From Megascapheus bottae (lineage: Eukaryota; Chordata; Mammalia; Rodentia; Geomyidae): a stretch of DNA of 64,000 nucleotides. Every line of letters starts with the position of its first letter. Positions within the stretch are counted from its first letter, which is position 1. The notes below the pieces were generated by a model. It had not been told where the DNA came from, did not search any database, and saw nothing but the letters and a program-made list of their open reading frames with translations. The position numbers were made by a program, and so were the translations under genes. The stretch covers positions 1 through 64,000 of the forward strand of contig JANJXV010001749.1 in assembly GCA_024803745.1 (NCBI GenBank), in the 5' to 3' direction. Positions 10,733 to 22,120 of the stretch are shown here, piece after piece.

Positions 10733-12908
10733 CCAAAGCTTTGAATCAGCTCAAGGAGCTTGGGAGTAGGGTCTACAGGATTCTTTAAATACACAATCAT
10801 GTCATCTGCAAAGAGGGATAGTTTTATTTCCTCTTTCCCTACTTGGATCCCCTTTATGCTTGCTTCTTGCCATATTGCACTGCCTAGGAATTCTAGTACT
10901 ATGTTAAAAAGGAGTGGAGAGAGTGTGCATCCTTGTCTTGTTCCTGATTTTAGAGGGAATGGCTTTAGATTTTCACCATTAAGTATAATACTAGCAGTGG
11001 GTTTCTCATACACAGCCTTTATTACATTGAGAAATGTTCCATGGATTCCTAGTTTCTCCACATCTTTTAACATAAAGAGGTTTTAGATCTTGTCAAATGC
11101 CTTTTCCGCATCTATTGAGACAATCATGTGATTTTATCCCTGCTCCTGTTGATGTGTTGAATTATATTAATTGATTTGTGTATGTTGAACCAGCTTTGCC
11201 TCCCTGTGATGAATCCAGTTTGATCATAGTGTATATTTTTTTTTGATGAGTTGTTGTAGACGGTTGGCCAGTATTTTGCTGAGAAGTTTTGCATCGAGGT
11301 TCATCAAAGAAATGGGTCTATAGATCTCTTTCTTTGATGAATCTCTGTCTGGTTTGGGGATGAGGGATATGCTTGCTTCACAGAATCAGTTTAGTAAAGA
11401 ACCTTCATTTTCAATTTCGTTGAAGAGCTTGAGGAGTATTGGTGTGAGCTCTGCTTTGAAGACCTTATACAATTCAGCTGTGAATCCATCTGGCCCTGGG
11501 CTCTTTTTAAGTGGAAGTTGTCTAATTTCCATTTCTATTTCAGAGCTTGAAATAGGCCTGTTGAGTTGGGTTGGCTCTTCTTGGTTCAGTGTGTGTATGT
11601 TAATATTGTCTAGGAATTCATCCATTTCTTCTAGATTCTCAAATTTGTTGGCGTAAAGGTTTGAGAAGTATTCCCTCATGATATTCTGGATCTTGGTAAT
11701 TTCTGTCACGATATTACCATTTTCATCTGCGATTTTGTTTATTTCGATATGCTCTCTTCTTTTTTTGGTAAGATTTGCTAAGGGCTTGTCAATTTTGTTA
11801 ATTCTTTCAAGAACCAACTCCTTGTTTTGTTGATTCTTTCTATAGTTTTTTTTTATTCCAAATCATTTAATTCTGCTTTGATTTTAATAATTTGCTTTCT
11901 CCTAATGGGTTTAGGGTTGGTTTGTTGCTCTTTTTCCAGGAGGTTAAGGTGAGACATTAACTAGTTGGTTTGCCGTTTTTCCAACTTGCTGTTGTAGGCA
12001 CTCCACGCTGTAAATTTTCCTCTGGGCACTGCTTTTGTTGTGTCCCTAAGGAGTTGATATTTGTGTGCTCCTTATTGTTAAATTTCATAAACAGTTGGAT
12101 ATCTGTTCTGATCTCTTGGATTACCCATTGTTTTTGATTCAACAATGTGTGGTTCAGTCTCCATGAGTTACAGGGTTTTCTTTGGTGGAGATGTGTGTTC
12201 AGCTCCAATTTGATGCCTTTATGGTCTGAGAGTGTGCATGGAATAATTTCAGTGTTTCTGAATCTGTCCAGGTTTGCTTTATGGCCTAAGATGTGGTCTA
12301 TTTTGGAAAATGTTCCATGTGCTGCTGAGAAAACCGTATATTGTGGTGTTACTGGGTGGAATATTCTGCAGATGTCTGTTAGATCTAGTTGGTCTATATA
12401 GTTGTTCAGTTCTAAGGTTTCTCTGTTGAGTTTTTGCCTTGTTGATCTGTCCATAGGTGAGAGTGGTGTGTTAAACTCAACAACAATCACTGTGTTTCGA
12501 TCTATGTATGGTTTCAGTGTAAGTAAAGTTTGCTTGATGAAGTTTGGAGCTCCGGGATTGGGTGTGTAAATATTTAGGATTGTTATGTCTTCCGGGAGGA
12601 AAGATCCCTGTAGTAGTATGTAGTAAACTTCTTTGTCTTTTCTTACTAATTTTAGTTTGAAGTCTATTGTATCTGATATGAGGATGGCAACTCTAGCCTG
12701 TTTATGGGGGCAGTGAGCTTGATAGAGTTTATTCCAACCTCTCACTTTCAAAAGATGATTGTTTTTGGGTAAGATGTGTCTCTTGAAGTCAGCAGAACGA
12801 TGGCTCTTGCTTTTTGATCCAACTAGACAACCTATGCCGTTTAATTGGAGAGTTAAGTCCATTGATATTGAGAGTTAGGATTGAGAGATATTTATTAGTT
12901 CCTACCAT
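10733..12908 (-). pseudogene. L1 ORF2 remnant, copy A (EN and partial RT)
   Basis: The start is taken as the ATG at 12,908 (MVGTNKYLSILTLNINGLN). Open pieces lie at 12,862-11,957 (endonuclease), 11,817-11,386 (RT N-terminal, with SPGPDGF) and 11,073-10,684 (RT catalytic core, with FADDMIVY). The family encodes an endonuclease/reverse transcriptase. Frame breaks occur near the first EN catalytic block and between each open piece, and the thumb and C-terminal cysteine region are missing. The last frame crosses the 10,730 join and runs by chance into EN codons, ending [14 protein letters not shown]. Confidence 0.85.
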
Positions 12909-13139
12909 TTTTAAAAGCTTTTAGTAGGGCCTGTGTCTTGACAGTTCTTGTGGTCCTTAGATGGTATGCTGTTTAGGTGCCATTTCTTTCCCTATATTGC
13001 ATTTATTTTGGTTTTCTATGTATAGAGCATCTTTGAGAATTCTCTGTCGTGTTGGTTTTGTTTCGACATATTGTTGCAGCTTTTCCCTGGAATGGAATGT
13101 TTTTATTTTTCCCTCAGTTATGAATGAGAGCTTAGCTGG

Positions 13140-14140
13140 CTACAGTATTCTTGGTTGGTAGTTATTTGATTTAAGGGCATGACATATATGCTTCCAGTCA
13201 CTTCGTGCTTGCATGGTCTCTGCTGAGAAATCTGGGGTTATTCTGATTGGTTTGCCTTTGTAGGTTACTGATCCCTTTTCCCTGGCTGCCTTTAGGATCT
13301 TTCCTTTCGTTTCTATTGATCCAGTTCGGATCACAATGTGGCGGTGGGATGTTCTTTTCTGGTCAGGTCTGTTTGGGGTTCTAAAAGCTTCTCGTATCTG
13401 GATGGGCCTGCCCTTCTGGATATTTGGGAAATTCTCTGAGATGATTCCCTGAAGTATATTTCCAATACCATTGACCTCTTTCTCCACGCCCTCCTCAATA
13501 CCAACTAGCCTTAAATTAGGCTTCCTAATTGTATCTTGGACCTCCTGAAGCGCTCTCTCATATTTCCTAGATTTGGATTGACTCATTTTCTGTTCTTTAT
13601 AATACCTAAATTATCTTCAGCCACGGAAATTCTCTCCTCTGCAATGTCTAACCTGCTATCAAAGCTATCTACTTTATTTTTCATCTCCCTTGCTTCTAAT
13701 TGCTCACTTTTGATGCCTTGCATCCCTTGTTTTAGATCATGTATGGATTTCTTTATCTCCTTGATTTCCTTTTGAGTGGTTAGCTCAGTAGCTTTATTTT
13801 CTTTGGACATTTGCTGGAGTTTGGTCACGTTTTTATTTGTGGATTCTTTGAATTCATCCATCTTTCTTTGAAAAACCTTTATTATGGCCTCCTTTATGGC
13901 TTCTTCTTTTTCACTTATCACCTTGTTTTTGCTTTCCTCTTGTTCAGGTATGGCTTCCTCCATTATCTCTTTCTTTATATTTTCACATTTTTCATTAATG
14001 ATGTTTCTCAATTGCATTTGTGTAGCAATTGGAAGACTCTCCTCTAGGTTTGCCAGTGACTGTTCCATTGTCTGTTTACATTGGGTGGGGGATGTTGTTT
14101 CTTGATTTGACATTTTTCTTGAGTTTCTTGATCTGCCCAT
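13140..14140 (-). pseudogene. L1 ORF1, copy A (split in two frames)
   Basis: The first frame (14,140-13,583) starts MGRSRNSRKMSNQ and is a long Lys/Glu-rich coiled coil. It ends NRK-stop. A second frame (13,586-13,140) starts MSQSKSRKYERALQ and contains the RRM/C-terminal landmarks PNLRLVGIEEG, REKGSVTYKGKPIRIT and ARSDWKHICHAL. Together they equal one ORF1 RNA-binding chaperone of about 330 residues, divided by a frameshift at an ATGA overlap. The same split is present in the other three ORF1 copies here. Confidence 0.88.
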
Positions 14141-14700
14141 TTGAAAATGGGAGTAAGATTTCTACTAAATACGATTATAGTTTTTCAGATATAACCAACC
14201 TAGACCTCTGTAGCTGGCAGACACTAGATGTTCACAAGTTTTGATTGGTATTATCACTCTTTCTTTTTGTGCACTTACAGACCAGCCTAATACAACCACT
14301 GATAAGCGATTTATACCCAAAATCGTAAGCCTCTCAATCCAATCTCTATTGTCTTTAAGTCCCTCTGAGCCTAGAGAATAATTAACCACCTACATATACA
14401 ATATTGCTCAACAGCCATCAAGTGTAGATCCGTGCAGTATAAGGGTTGAAAGACGAGCAGAGGTCCAGAGATAGAAAAAAAGAATGAGAGAGGTCAGGGG
14501 AGGTGCAAGAGGATTAACGTAGGAGTGTAAGAATATTGTAGTAATGAAGAAAAGTTATAGCATAAGGATAACTGACATAAGTTGGTAAGTAGGTAGCATA
14601 TTTGAGTACAAAGTTTGGAAAGTATTAGAATAAAACGTATGTGTTGCTGCACGACTAGCTCTTAGCCCAACCAGTGGCCTCACAGTGGACCATGGGATGG
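14141..14700 (-). other. L1 5' UTR, copy A
   Basis: Non-coding sequence ahead of ORF1, about 560 bp, repeated in copies B, D and E. No tandem monomers are visible. The right edge is set where similarity to the RalGDS-like locus begins ('atctgtttttcttg' at 14,701). Confidence 0.6.
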
Positions 14701-16073
14701 ATCTGTTTTTCTTGTGTACGTTGAGGGAAAGGGGTATTTCACAAGATGCAGAAGCGAAGATTTCAGAAGCAAATGCTGTGAGTGAATTAGCTCGTAAAAA
14801 GCATTTTTATTTTCTTTTATCTTTCTGCCAGTCTTGGGGCTTGAATTCAGGGCCTGAGCACTGTCCTCGGGTTTTCTCAAGTCTAGCCCTCTGCCACTTG
14901 AACCACAGTGCCACATCTAGATTTTCTATCTATGTGGTACTGAGCAATCAAACCCAGATCTTCATGGATGCTAGGCAAGCACTCTACCACTATGCCAAAC
15001 TCTCAACCCTGACATAGTAATTATAAAGTCATCATCATCATCATCATATCCAAATATCCTTTCTCCTACAAAGAATGAACACTTAACTGTGTCTAATGCT
15101 TTTTTTTAATTTCACTAATTCTTCTGTGTTCTTCCCTCTTGCATTTTTTACACATGACAGCAAAGCTAATCATCAGGAAAAAATTGATTAGGATACAGAA
15201 ACCTAATAATATCCTAGTAGATTGACGTCAAAAATATGTGCAAGATGCCCTGTGTGTTTGACCTAGTGGGAGAGTCCTTGGCTACCAAGCAGTAAGCCTC
15301 AGGTTTGATTCCTCATTACCACATACATAGAAAACGCTGCAAGTGGTGCTGTGGCTCGGTGGGACAGCTAAAGCCTAAAGAAAGCCCAAGAACAATGTTC
15401 ACACTCTGAGGTCAAGTCCCAAGACTAGCAAAAACAAAAAAAATTCGACAAGGGGCAAAATGCAGGCAGAGAAGGCACTGTGAAGCCAATGTTTTGTAAA
15501 GGATGAGGGCAATATTGATCCTTAATTTGTATCTTACCTAAGAAAGGCTCCTTGAGCCTGAGACCAGATTGGTAGTTGGGCCTAGTGGAAGACATTGGGA
15601 TTGGACAAATAAGGTGTGCTGTATACTACATCCACACGTATATTGTGAGACTGGAGGAGAGATTCAGCCTCCAGTATGTCTTTGGTGAGGTCTTTTGTGA
15701 GCAAGGACCTTTGGTCATTGGGCCCTGAAAGGTGACCCTGCCTCCCTCACAATGGAACAGAATATGGAACCCTGGTAACCAAGCCACTGTAACTAACAAC
15801 CAGCTCAAGCCAGCTCACTTGTCCTGTGGCTCAGGAGGAAGAAAGATGTTGCTGTGCTGTTGCCAAAGGTCAGGAAACTCGAGTCTCAGGCATGGAAGTT
15901 GTGGATGTCTTACTCGAAGATGTACATGCTAGATCATTGCCAAGCCACAAATCCAGTATAACAGAACTTTCTCTAAGAAGAAGGCCAGGAAAATCCAGGG
16001 CAACCAGATGAGGTAAATTTCTAAGAAGAAATGTATTTGACCCCATCATCCTCCCCACACACTACAACTTTCT
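14701..16073 (+). repeat. Array spacer 1: 5' fragment of a RalGDS-like gene
   Basis: This 1.37-kb non-L1 segment separates consecutive L1 copies and is the inverted paralogue of about 37,735-39,070. It contains a reverse-strand SINE (14,828-15,000), a short CAT repeat (15,027-15,047), a plus-strand SINE (15,258-15,440) and the exon fragment at 15,796-16,012. It ends at 'ctacaactttctt', where the L1 poly(A) tail (read as T) of copy B begins. Confidence 0.88.
15796..16012 (+). pseudogene. RalGDS-like N-terminal exon fragment, spacer 1
   Basis: Encodes VAQEEERCCCAVAKGQE and ends at a consensus donor, GATGAG|gtaaat, at 16,012/16,013. The paralogue at 37,778-37,998 ends at the matching donor and is followed there by a REM-domain exon, which is why I place this fragment in the RalGDS-like family. 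Relative to that paralogue, one base is missing just before the donor (caaccaga against gaaactcaga), which creates an in-frame TGA. No further exon follows: the next sequence is an L1 3' end. Confidence 0.65.
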
Positions 16074-16487
16074 TTTTTTTTCATTTTTTTATTGTAATTA
16101 GTAAAAGGGTTAGATGATATTTGCCAGATAGCAGGTGCATTAATTCACATACATTGATACCCTTTCACATGTCTTGGTACCCATTTCCCTCCAACCCCAC
16201 ACCCCCCACCCGTCTTGGTTTTCCCCCCTTCCCTATCAAATTTCAAATATCCAAATACAAATAAATTCAATATATCAGATAACAAAGTGAGATACTATAC
16301 CAATATGGGATAACCAAGGGACAGCAAGCGAGGTGAGAGACAACATAGTACATTAAGGACAACAATCATTCATTATATGGCTTTTGTGTCAATATCCTGG
16401 AGGTCCTTTCAATTAGCTTCACATTATATGGCCTTATATATGGCCTTTTGCTCTATTGCCAATCTCTGCTAGTAGAGCCCAAGGTTT

Positions 16488-19400
16488 CTACTGATTATGA
16501 CGAATGAGGGAAACCACTGAGCCTAAGTTCCTTTGAGTCTGGCTTACTTCACTTAATATGATTTGTTCTAAGTCTTTCCATTTCCTAACAAATGGGGCGA
16601 TGTCATTCTTTCTGACAGCAGCATAGAATTCCATTGTGTACAAATACCACAACTTGTTGATCCACTCATAAACTGAGGGACATCTGGGTTGGTTCCATAT
16701 CTTTGCTATGGTGAATAGTGCTGCAATGAACATTGTTGTGCTAGTGGGTTTAGTATGCCCTTGTTTCTGGATTGTTGGGTAAATGCCAAGTACTGGAATT
16801 GCTGGGTCATAGGGGAGTTGTATGTTTAGCGTTTTGAGGCACTGCCGCACTGCTTTCCATAGTGGTTGAACGAGTTTGCACTCCCACCAACAGTGTAGTA
16901 GTGATCCCTCCTGACGACATCCCCTCCAGCATCTGTTGTCATTCGTTTTCCTGATCCTGGCCATTCTAACTGGAGTTAGGTGGAATCTTAGACTTGTTTT
17001 GATTTGCATTTCTTTTATGACCAGAGATGTTGAGCATTTCTTCATGTGTCTATAGGCCATTTTTGTTTCTTCTTCAGAGAAGGCTCTCTTTAAGTCTTTG
17101 GCCCATTTTGTAATGGGATGGGTGTTACTTTGGAGGTTAGTTTTGGAGTGATTCAGTTTTTTGAGTTGTTGATATATTTTAGATATGAGGCCTTGTTCCG
17201 TTGTTTGGGTGGTGAAGATCTTCTCCCACTCTGTAGGCTTCCTGATTAGTTTACTAGCTATATCCGTTGCCATACAAAAGCTCTGCAGTTTAATGCAGTC
17301 CCACTTATCCAGCCTTTCTCTGATTTGTTGTGATTCTTGGTCCTTATTAAGAAAGTTTCGACCTGTACCAAGGAGGCCTAGTGTATCTCCTATTCCTTCC
17401 TGTAAACTTGTCAGTGTGTCAGCTTTTACCTCCACGTCTTTGATCAATTTGGAGTTAATTCTAGTGCAAGGTGACAAAGAAGGATCCAACTTTAGTTTTC
17501 TGCAGGTGTTTAACCAGTTCTGCCAGCACAACTTGTTGAAGAGGCTATCTTTCTTCCATTCTACTTTTTTGGCTCCCTGGTCAAAGATTAGGTGGCCATA
17601 GGTCTGTGGTTTAATATCTGGGTCCGCAGTTCTACTCCATTGGACTTCAGGCCTGTTCTTGTGCCAGTACCAAGCTGTTTTGAGAATTATAGCTCTGGAA
17701 TAGAGCCTTAAGTTTGGAATTGAAATTCCTCCAGCGCTGTTCTTTCTGCTAAGAAGTGTTTTTGCTATACGGGGTCTTTTATTATTCCATATGAAATTTT
17801 GAATTGCCTCTTCTATGTCTTTAAAGAATGACATTGGGATGTTGATGGGTATTACATTGAATTTGTAGATAGCCCTTGGCAAGATTGTCATTTTCACAAT
17901 GTTGATTCTTCCAATCCAGGAGCACGGGAGGTTTTTCCATTTCCTTAGTTCTGGTTTAATTTCCTTTTTTAGGGTTTTAAAGTTTTCATCTAAACGGTCC
18001 TTTACATTCTTAGTTAAGCTAATTGCTAGGTACTTTATTTTCTTTGTGGCTATTGTGAAAGGATTTTCTTTCCTGATTATTGCCTCGTTCCTCTCAGTGT
18101 TGGCGTAAATTAAGGCAGTTGATTTGTGAGGGTTGATTTTATGGCCTGCTACCCTTCCAAAGCTTTGAATCAGCTCAAGGAGCTTGGGACTAGAGTCTAT
18201 AGGATTCTTTAAATACAGAATCATGTCGTCTGCAAAGAGGGATAGTTTTATTTCCTCTTTCCCTACTTGGATCCCCTTTATGCTTGCTTCTTGCCTTATT
18301 GCACTGCCTAGGAATTCTAGTACTATGTTAAAAGGAGTGGAGAGAGTGGGCATCCTTGTCTCGTTCCTGATTTTAGAGGGAATGGCTTTAGATTTTCACC
18401 ATTAAGTATAATACTAGCAGTGGGTTTCTCATACACAGCCTTTATTACATTGAGAAATGTTCCATAGATTCCTAGTTTCTCCACATCTTTTAACATAAAG
18501 GGGGTTTGGATCTTGTCAAATGCCTTTTCCGCATCTATTGAGACAATCATGTGATTTTATCCCTGCTCCTGTTGATGTGTTGAATTATATTAATTGATTT
18601 GTGTATGTTGAACCAGCTTTGCCTCCCTCTGATGAATCCAGTTTGATCATAGTGTATATTTTTTTGGATGAGTTGTTGTAGACGGTTGGCCAGTATTTTG
18701 TTGAGAAGTTTTGCATCGAGGTTCAGCAAAGAAATGTGTCTATAGATCTCTTTCTTTGATGAATCTCTGTCTGGTTTGGGGATGAGGGATATGCTGGCTT
18801 CACAGAATCAGTTTAGTAAAGAACCTTCATTTTCAATTTCGTTGAAGAGCTTGAGGAGTATTGGTGTGAGCTCTGGTTTGAAGACCTTATAGAATTCAGC
18901 TGTGAATCCATCTGGCCCTGGGCTCTTTTTAAGTGGAAGTTGTCTAATTTCCATTTCTATTTCAGAGCTTGAAATAGGCCTGTTGAGTTGGGTTAGCTCT
19001 TCTTGGTTCAATGTGTGTATGTTAATATTGTCTAGGAATTCATCCATTTCTTCTAGATTCTCAAATTTGTTGGCGTAAAGGTTTGAGAAGTATTCCCTCA
19101 TGATATTCTGGATCTTGGTAATTTCTGTCGTGATATTACCATTTTCATCTGCGATTTTGTTTATTTCGATATGCTCTCTTCTTTTTTTGGTAAGACTTGC
19201 TAAGGGCTTGTCAATTTTGTTAATTCTTTCAAGAACCAACTCCTTGTTTTGTTGATTCTCTCTATAGTTTTTTTTATTCCAAATCATTTAATTCTGCTTT
19301 GATTTTAATAATTTGCTTTCTCCTAATGGGTTTAGGGTTGGTTTGTTGCTCTTTTTCCAGGAGGTTAAGGTGAGACATTAACTAGTTGGTTTGCCATTTT

Positions 19401-20329
19401 TCCAACTTGCTGTTGTAGGCACTCAGCGCTATAAATTTTCCTCTGAGTACTGCCTTTGTTGTGTCCCTAAGGAGTTGATATTTGTGTGCTCCTTATTGTT
19501 AAATTTCATAAACAGTTGGATATCTGTTCTGATCTCTTCGATTACCCATTGTTTTTGATTCAACAATGTGTGGTTCAGTCTCCATGAGTTACAGGGTTTT
19601 CTTTGGTGGAGATGTGTGTTCAGCTCCAATTTGATGCCTTTATGGTCTGAGAGTGTGCATGGAATAATTTCAGTGTTTCTGAATCTGTCCAGGTTTGCTT
19701 TATGGCCTAAGATGTGGTCTATTTTGGAAAATGTTCCATGTGCTGCTGAGAAAAACGTATATTGTGGTGTTACTGGGTGGAATATTCTGCAGATGTCTGT
19801 TAGATCTAGTTGGTCTATATAGTTGTTCAGTTCTAAGGTTTCTCTGTTGAGTTTTTGCCTTGTTGATCTGTCCATAGATGAGAGTGGTGTGTTAAACTCA
19901 CCAACAATAACTGTGTTTCGATCTATGTATGGTTTCAGTGTAAGTAAAGTTTGCTTGATGAAGTTTGGAGCTCCGGGATTGGGTGTGTAAATATTTAGGA
20001 TTGTTATGTCTTCCGGGAGGAAAGATCCCTGTAGTAGTATGTAGTAACCTTCTTTGTCTTTTCTTACTAATTTTAGTTTGAAGTCTATTGTATCTGATAT
20101 GAGGATGGCAACTCTAGCCTGTTTATGGGGGCAGTTAGCTTGATAGAGTTTATTCCAACCTCTCACTTTCAAAAGATGATTGTTTTTGGGTAAGATGTGT
20201 CTCTTGAAGTCAGCAGAACGATGGCTCTTGCTTTTTGATCCAACTAGACAACCTATGCCGTTTAATTGGAGAGTTAAGTCCATTGATATTGAGAGTTAGG
20301 ATTGAGAGATATTTATTAGTTCCTACCAT
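16488..20329 (-). pseudogene. L1 ORF2, copy B
   Basis: The EN piece is 20,283-19,429, RT pieces are at 19,287-18,808, 18,729-18,547 and 18,550-18,323, and a 621-residue frame covers FADDMILYL through the C-terminus (18,353-16,488). The normal product is the L1 endonuclease/reverse transcriptase. Breaks are a frameshift at the QETH-equivalent EN block near 20,230, an early stop after NRSRDKIT (18,547) and a one-base loss near 18,330 that is unique to this copy (aaaagg against aaaaagg). It cannot produce a full ORF2p. Confidence 0.9.
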
Positions 20330-20538
20330 TTTTAAAAGCTTTCAGTAGGGTCTGTCTCTTGACAGTTCTTGTGGTCCTTAGATGGTATGCTGTTTAGGTG
20401 CCATTTCTTTCCCTATATTGCATTTATTTTGGTTTTCTATGTATAGAGCATCTTTGAGAATTCTCTGTAGTGTTTGTTTTGTTTCGACATATTGTTGCAG
20501 CTTTTCCCTGGAATGGAATGTTTTTATTGTTCCCTCAG

Positions 20539-21560
20539 TTATGAATGAGAGCTTAGCTGGCTACAGTATTTTGGTTGGTAGTTGTTTGATATAAGGGCAT
20601 GACATATATGCTTCCAGTCACTTTGTGCTTGCATGGTCTCTGCTGAGAAATCTGGAGTTATTCTGATTGGTTTGCCTTTGTAGGTTACTGATCCCTTTTC
20701 CCTGGCTGCCTTTAGGATCTTTCCTTTCGTTTCTATTGATCCAGTTCGGATCACAATGTGGCGGTGGGATGTTCTTTTCTGGTCAGGTCTGTTTGGGGTT
20801 CTAAAAGCTTCTCGTATCTGGATGTGCCTGCCCTTCTGGATATTTGGGAAATTCTCTGAGATGATTCCCTGAAGTATATTTCCAATACCATTGACCTCTT
20901 TCTCCACGCCCTCCTCAATACCAACTAGCCTTAAATTAGGCTTCCTAATTGTATCTTGGACCTCCTGAAGCACTCTCTCATATTTCCTAGATTTGGATTG
21001 ACTCATTTTCTGTTCTTTATAATACCTAAATTATCTTCAGCCACGGAAATTCTCCCCTCTGCAATGTCTAACCTGCTATCAAAGCTATCTACTTTATTTT
21101 TCATCTCCCTTGCTTCTAATTGCTCACTTTTGATGCTTTGCATCCCTTGTTTTAGATCATGTATGGATTTCTTTATCTCCTTGATTTCCTTTTGAGTGGT
21201 TAGCTCAGTAGCTTTATTTTCTTTGGACATTTGCTGGAGTTTGGTCACGTTTTTAATTGTGGATTCTTTGAATTCATCCATCTTTCTTTGAAAAACCTTT
21301 ATTATGGCCTCCTTTATGGCTTCTTCTTTTTCACTTATCACCTTGTTTTTGCTTTCCTCTTGTTCAGGTATGGCTTCCTCCATTATCTCTTTCTTTATAT
21401 TTTCACATTTTTCATTAATGATGTTTCTCAATTGCATTTGTGTAGCAATTGGAAGACTCTCCTCTAGGTTTGCCAGTGACTGTTCCTTTGTCGGTTTACA
21501 TTGGGTGGGGGATGTTGTTTCTTGATTAGACATTTTTCTTGAGTTTCTTGTTCTGCCCAT
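20539..21560 (-). pseudogene. L1 ORF1, copy B (split)
   Basis: Coiled-coil half 21,560-21,003 (MGRTRNSRKMSNQ) and RRM/CTD half 21,006-20,539, overlapping at ATGA. A one-base loss near 20,570 changes the C-terminus to NNYQPKYCSQLSSHS. Confidence 0.88.
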
Positions 21561-22120
21561 TTGAAAATGGGAGCAAGATTACTACTAAATACGATTATAG
21601 TTTTTCAGATATAACCAACCTAGACCTCTGTAGCTGGCAGACACTAGATGTTCACAAGTTTTGATTGTTATTATCACTCTTTCTTTTTGTGCACTTACAG
21701 ACCAGCCTAATACAACCACTGATAAGCGATTTATACCCAAAACAATAAGCCTCTCAATCCAATCTCTATTGTCTTTAAGTCCCTCTGAGCCTAGAGAATA
21801 ATTAACCACCTACATATACAATATTGCTCAACAGCCATCAAGTGTAGATCCGTGCAGCATAAGGGTTGAAAGACGAGCAGAGGTCCAGAGATAGAAAAAA
21901 AGAATGAGAGAGGTCAGGGGAGGTGCAAGAGGATTAACGTAGGAGTGTAAGAATATTGTAGTAATGAAGAGAAGTTATAGCGTAAGGATAACTGACCTAA
22001 GTTGGTAAGTAGGTAACATATTTGAGTACAAAGTTTGGAAAGTATTAGAATAAAACTTATGTGTTGCTGCACGACTAGCTCTTAGCCCAACCAGTGGCCT
22101 CACAGTGGACCATGGGATGG

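Larger units (their letters stand above)
10592..14700 (-). mobile_element. L1 copy A: internally rearranged, 3' part missing
   Basis: A minus-strand L1 read from its 5' end at about 14,700: 5' UTR, split ORF1, ORF2 endonuclease, then RT up to 10,733. There it is joined to a second, separate endonuclease fragment (10,592-10,730). Endonuclease sequence is therefore present twice, at 10,592-10,730 and 12,564-12,862, in the same orientation. The RT C-terminus, 3' UTR and tail are absent. The left edge is the same ancestral junction seen in copy D at 54,297. The internal join at 10,730/10,733 is unique to this copy and best explained by a deletion between two neighbouring array L1s. Confidence 0.85.
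16074..22120 (-). mobile_element. L1 copy B, near full length (6.05 kb)
   Basis: Complete layout on the minus strand: 5' UTR (21,561-22,120), split ORF1 (20,539-21,560), inter-ORF gap, ORF2 (16,488-20,329), 3' UTR with a G-rich polypurine stretch (C-rich on the plus strand, about 16,193-16,230) and an A-rich tail (16,074-16,092). No target-site duplication can be matched, because the sequence at its 5' end is another spacer and not the other half of the original insertion site. Confidence 0.93.

Noticed and set aside
14685..15017. 110-codon frame (MDHGMDLFF) found in every spacer
   Set aside because: It runs through a reverse-strand SINE and the L1/spacer junction; copy 3 lacks one codon, and there is no coding signature.
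17185..17601. 138-codon plus-strand frame repeated at 24,606 and 58,920
   Set aside because: Antisense shadow of L1 ORF2; the other plus-strand frames over ORF1 and ORF2 are the same.
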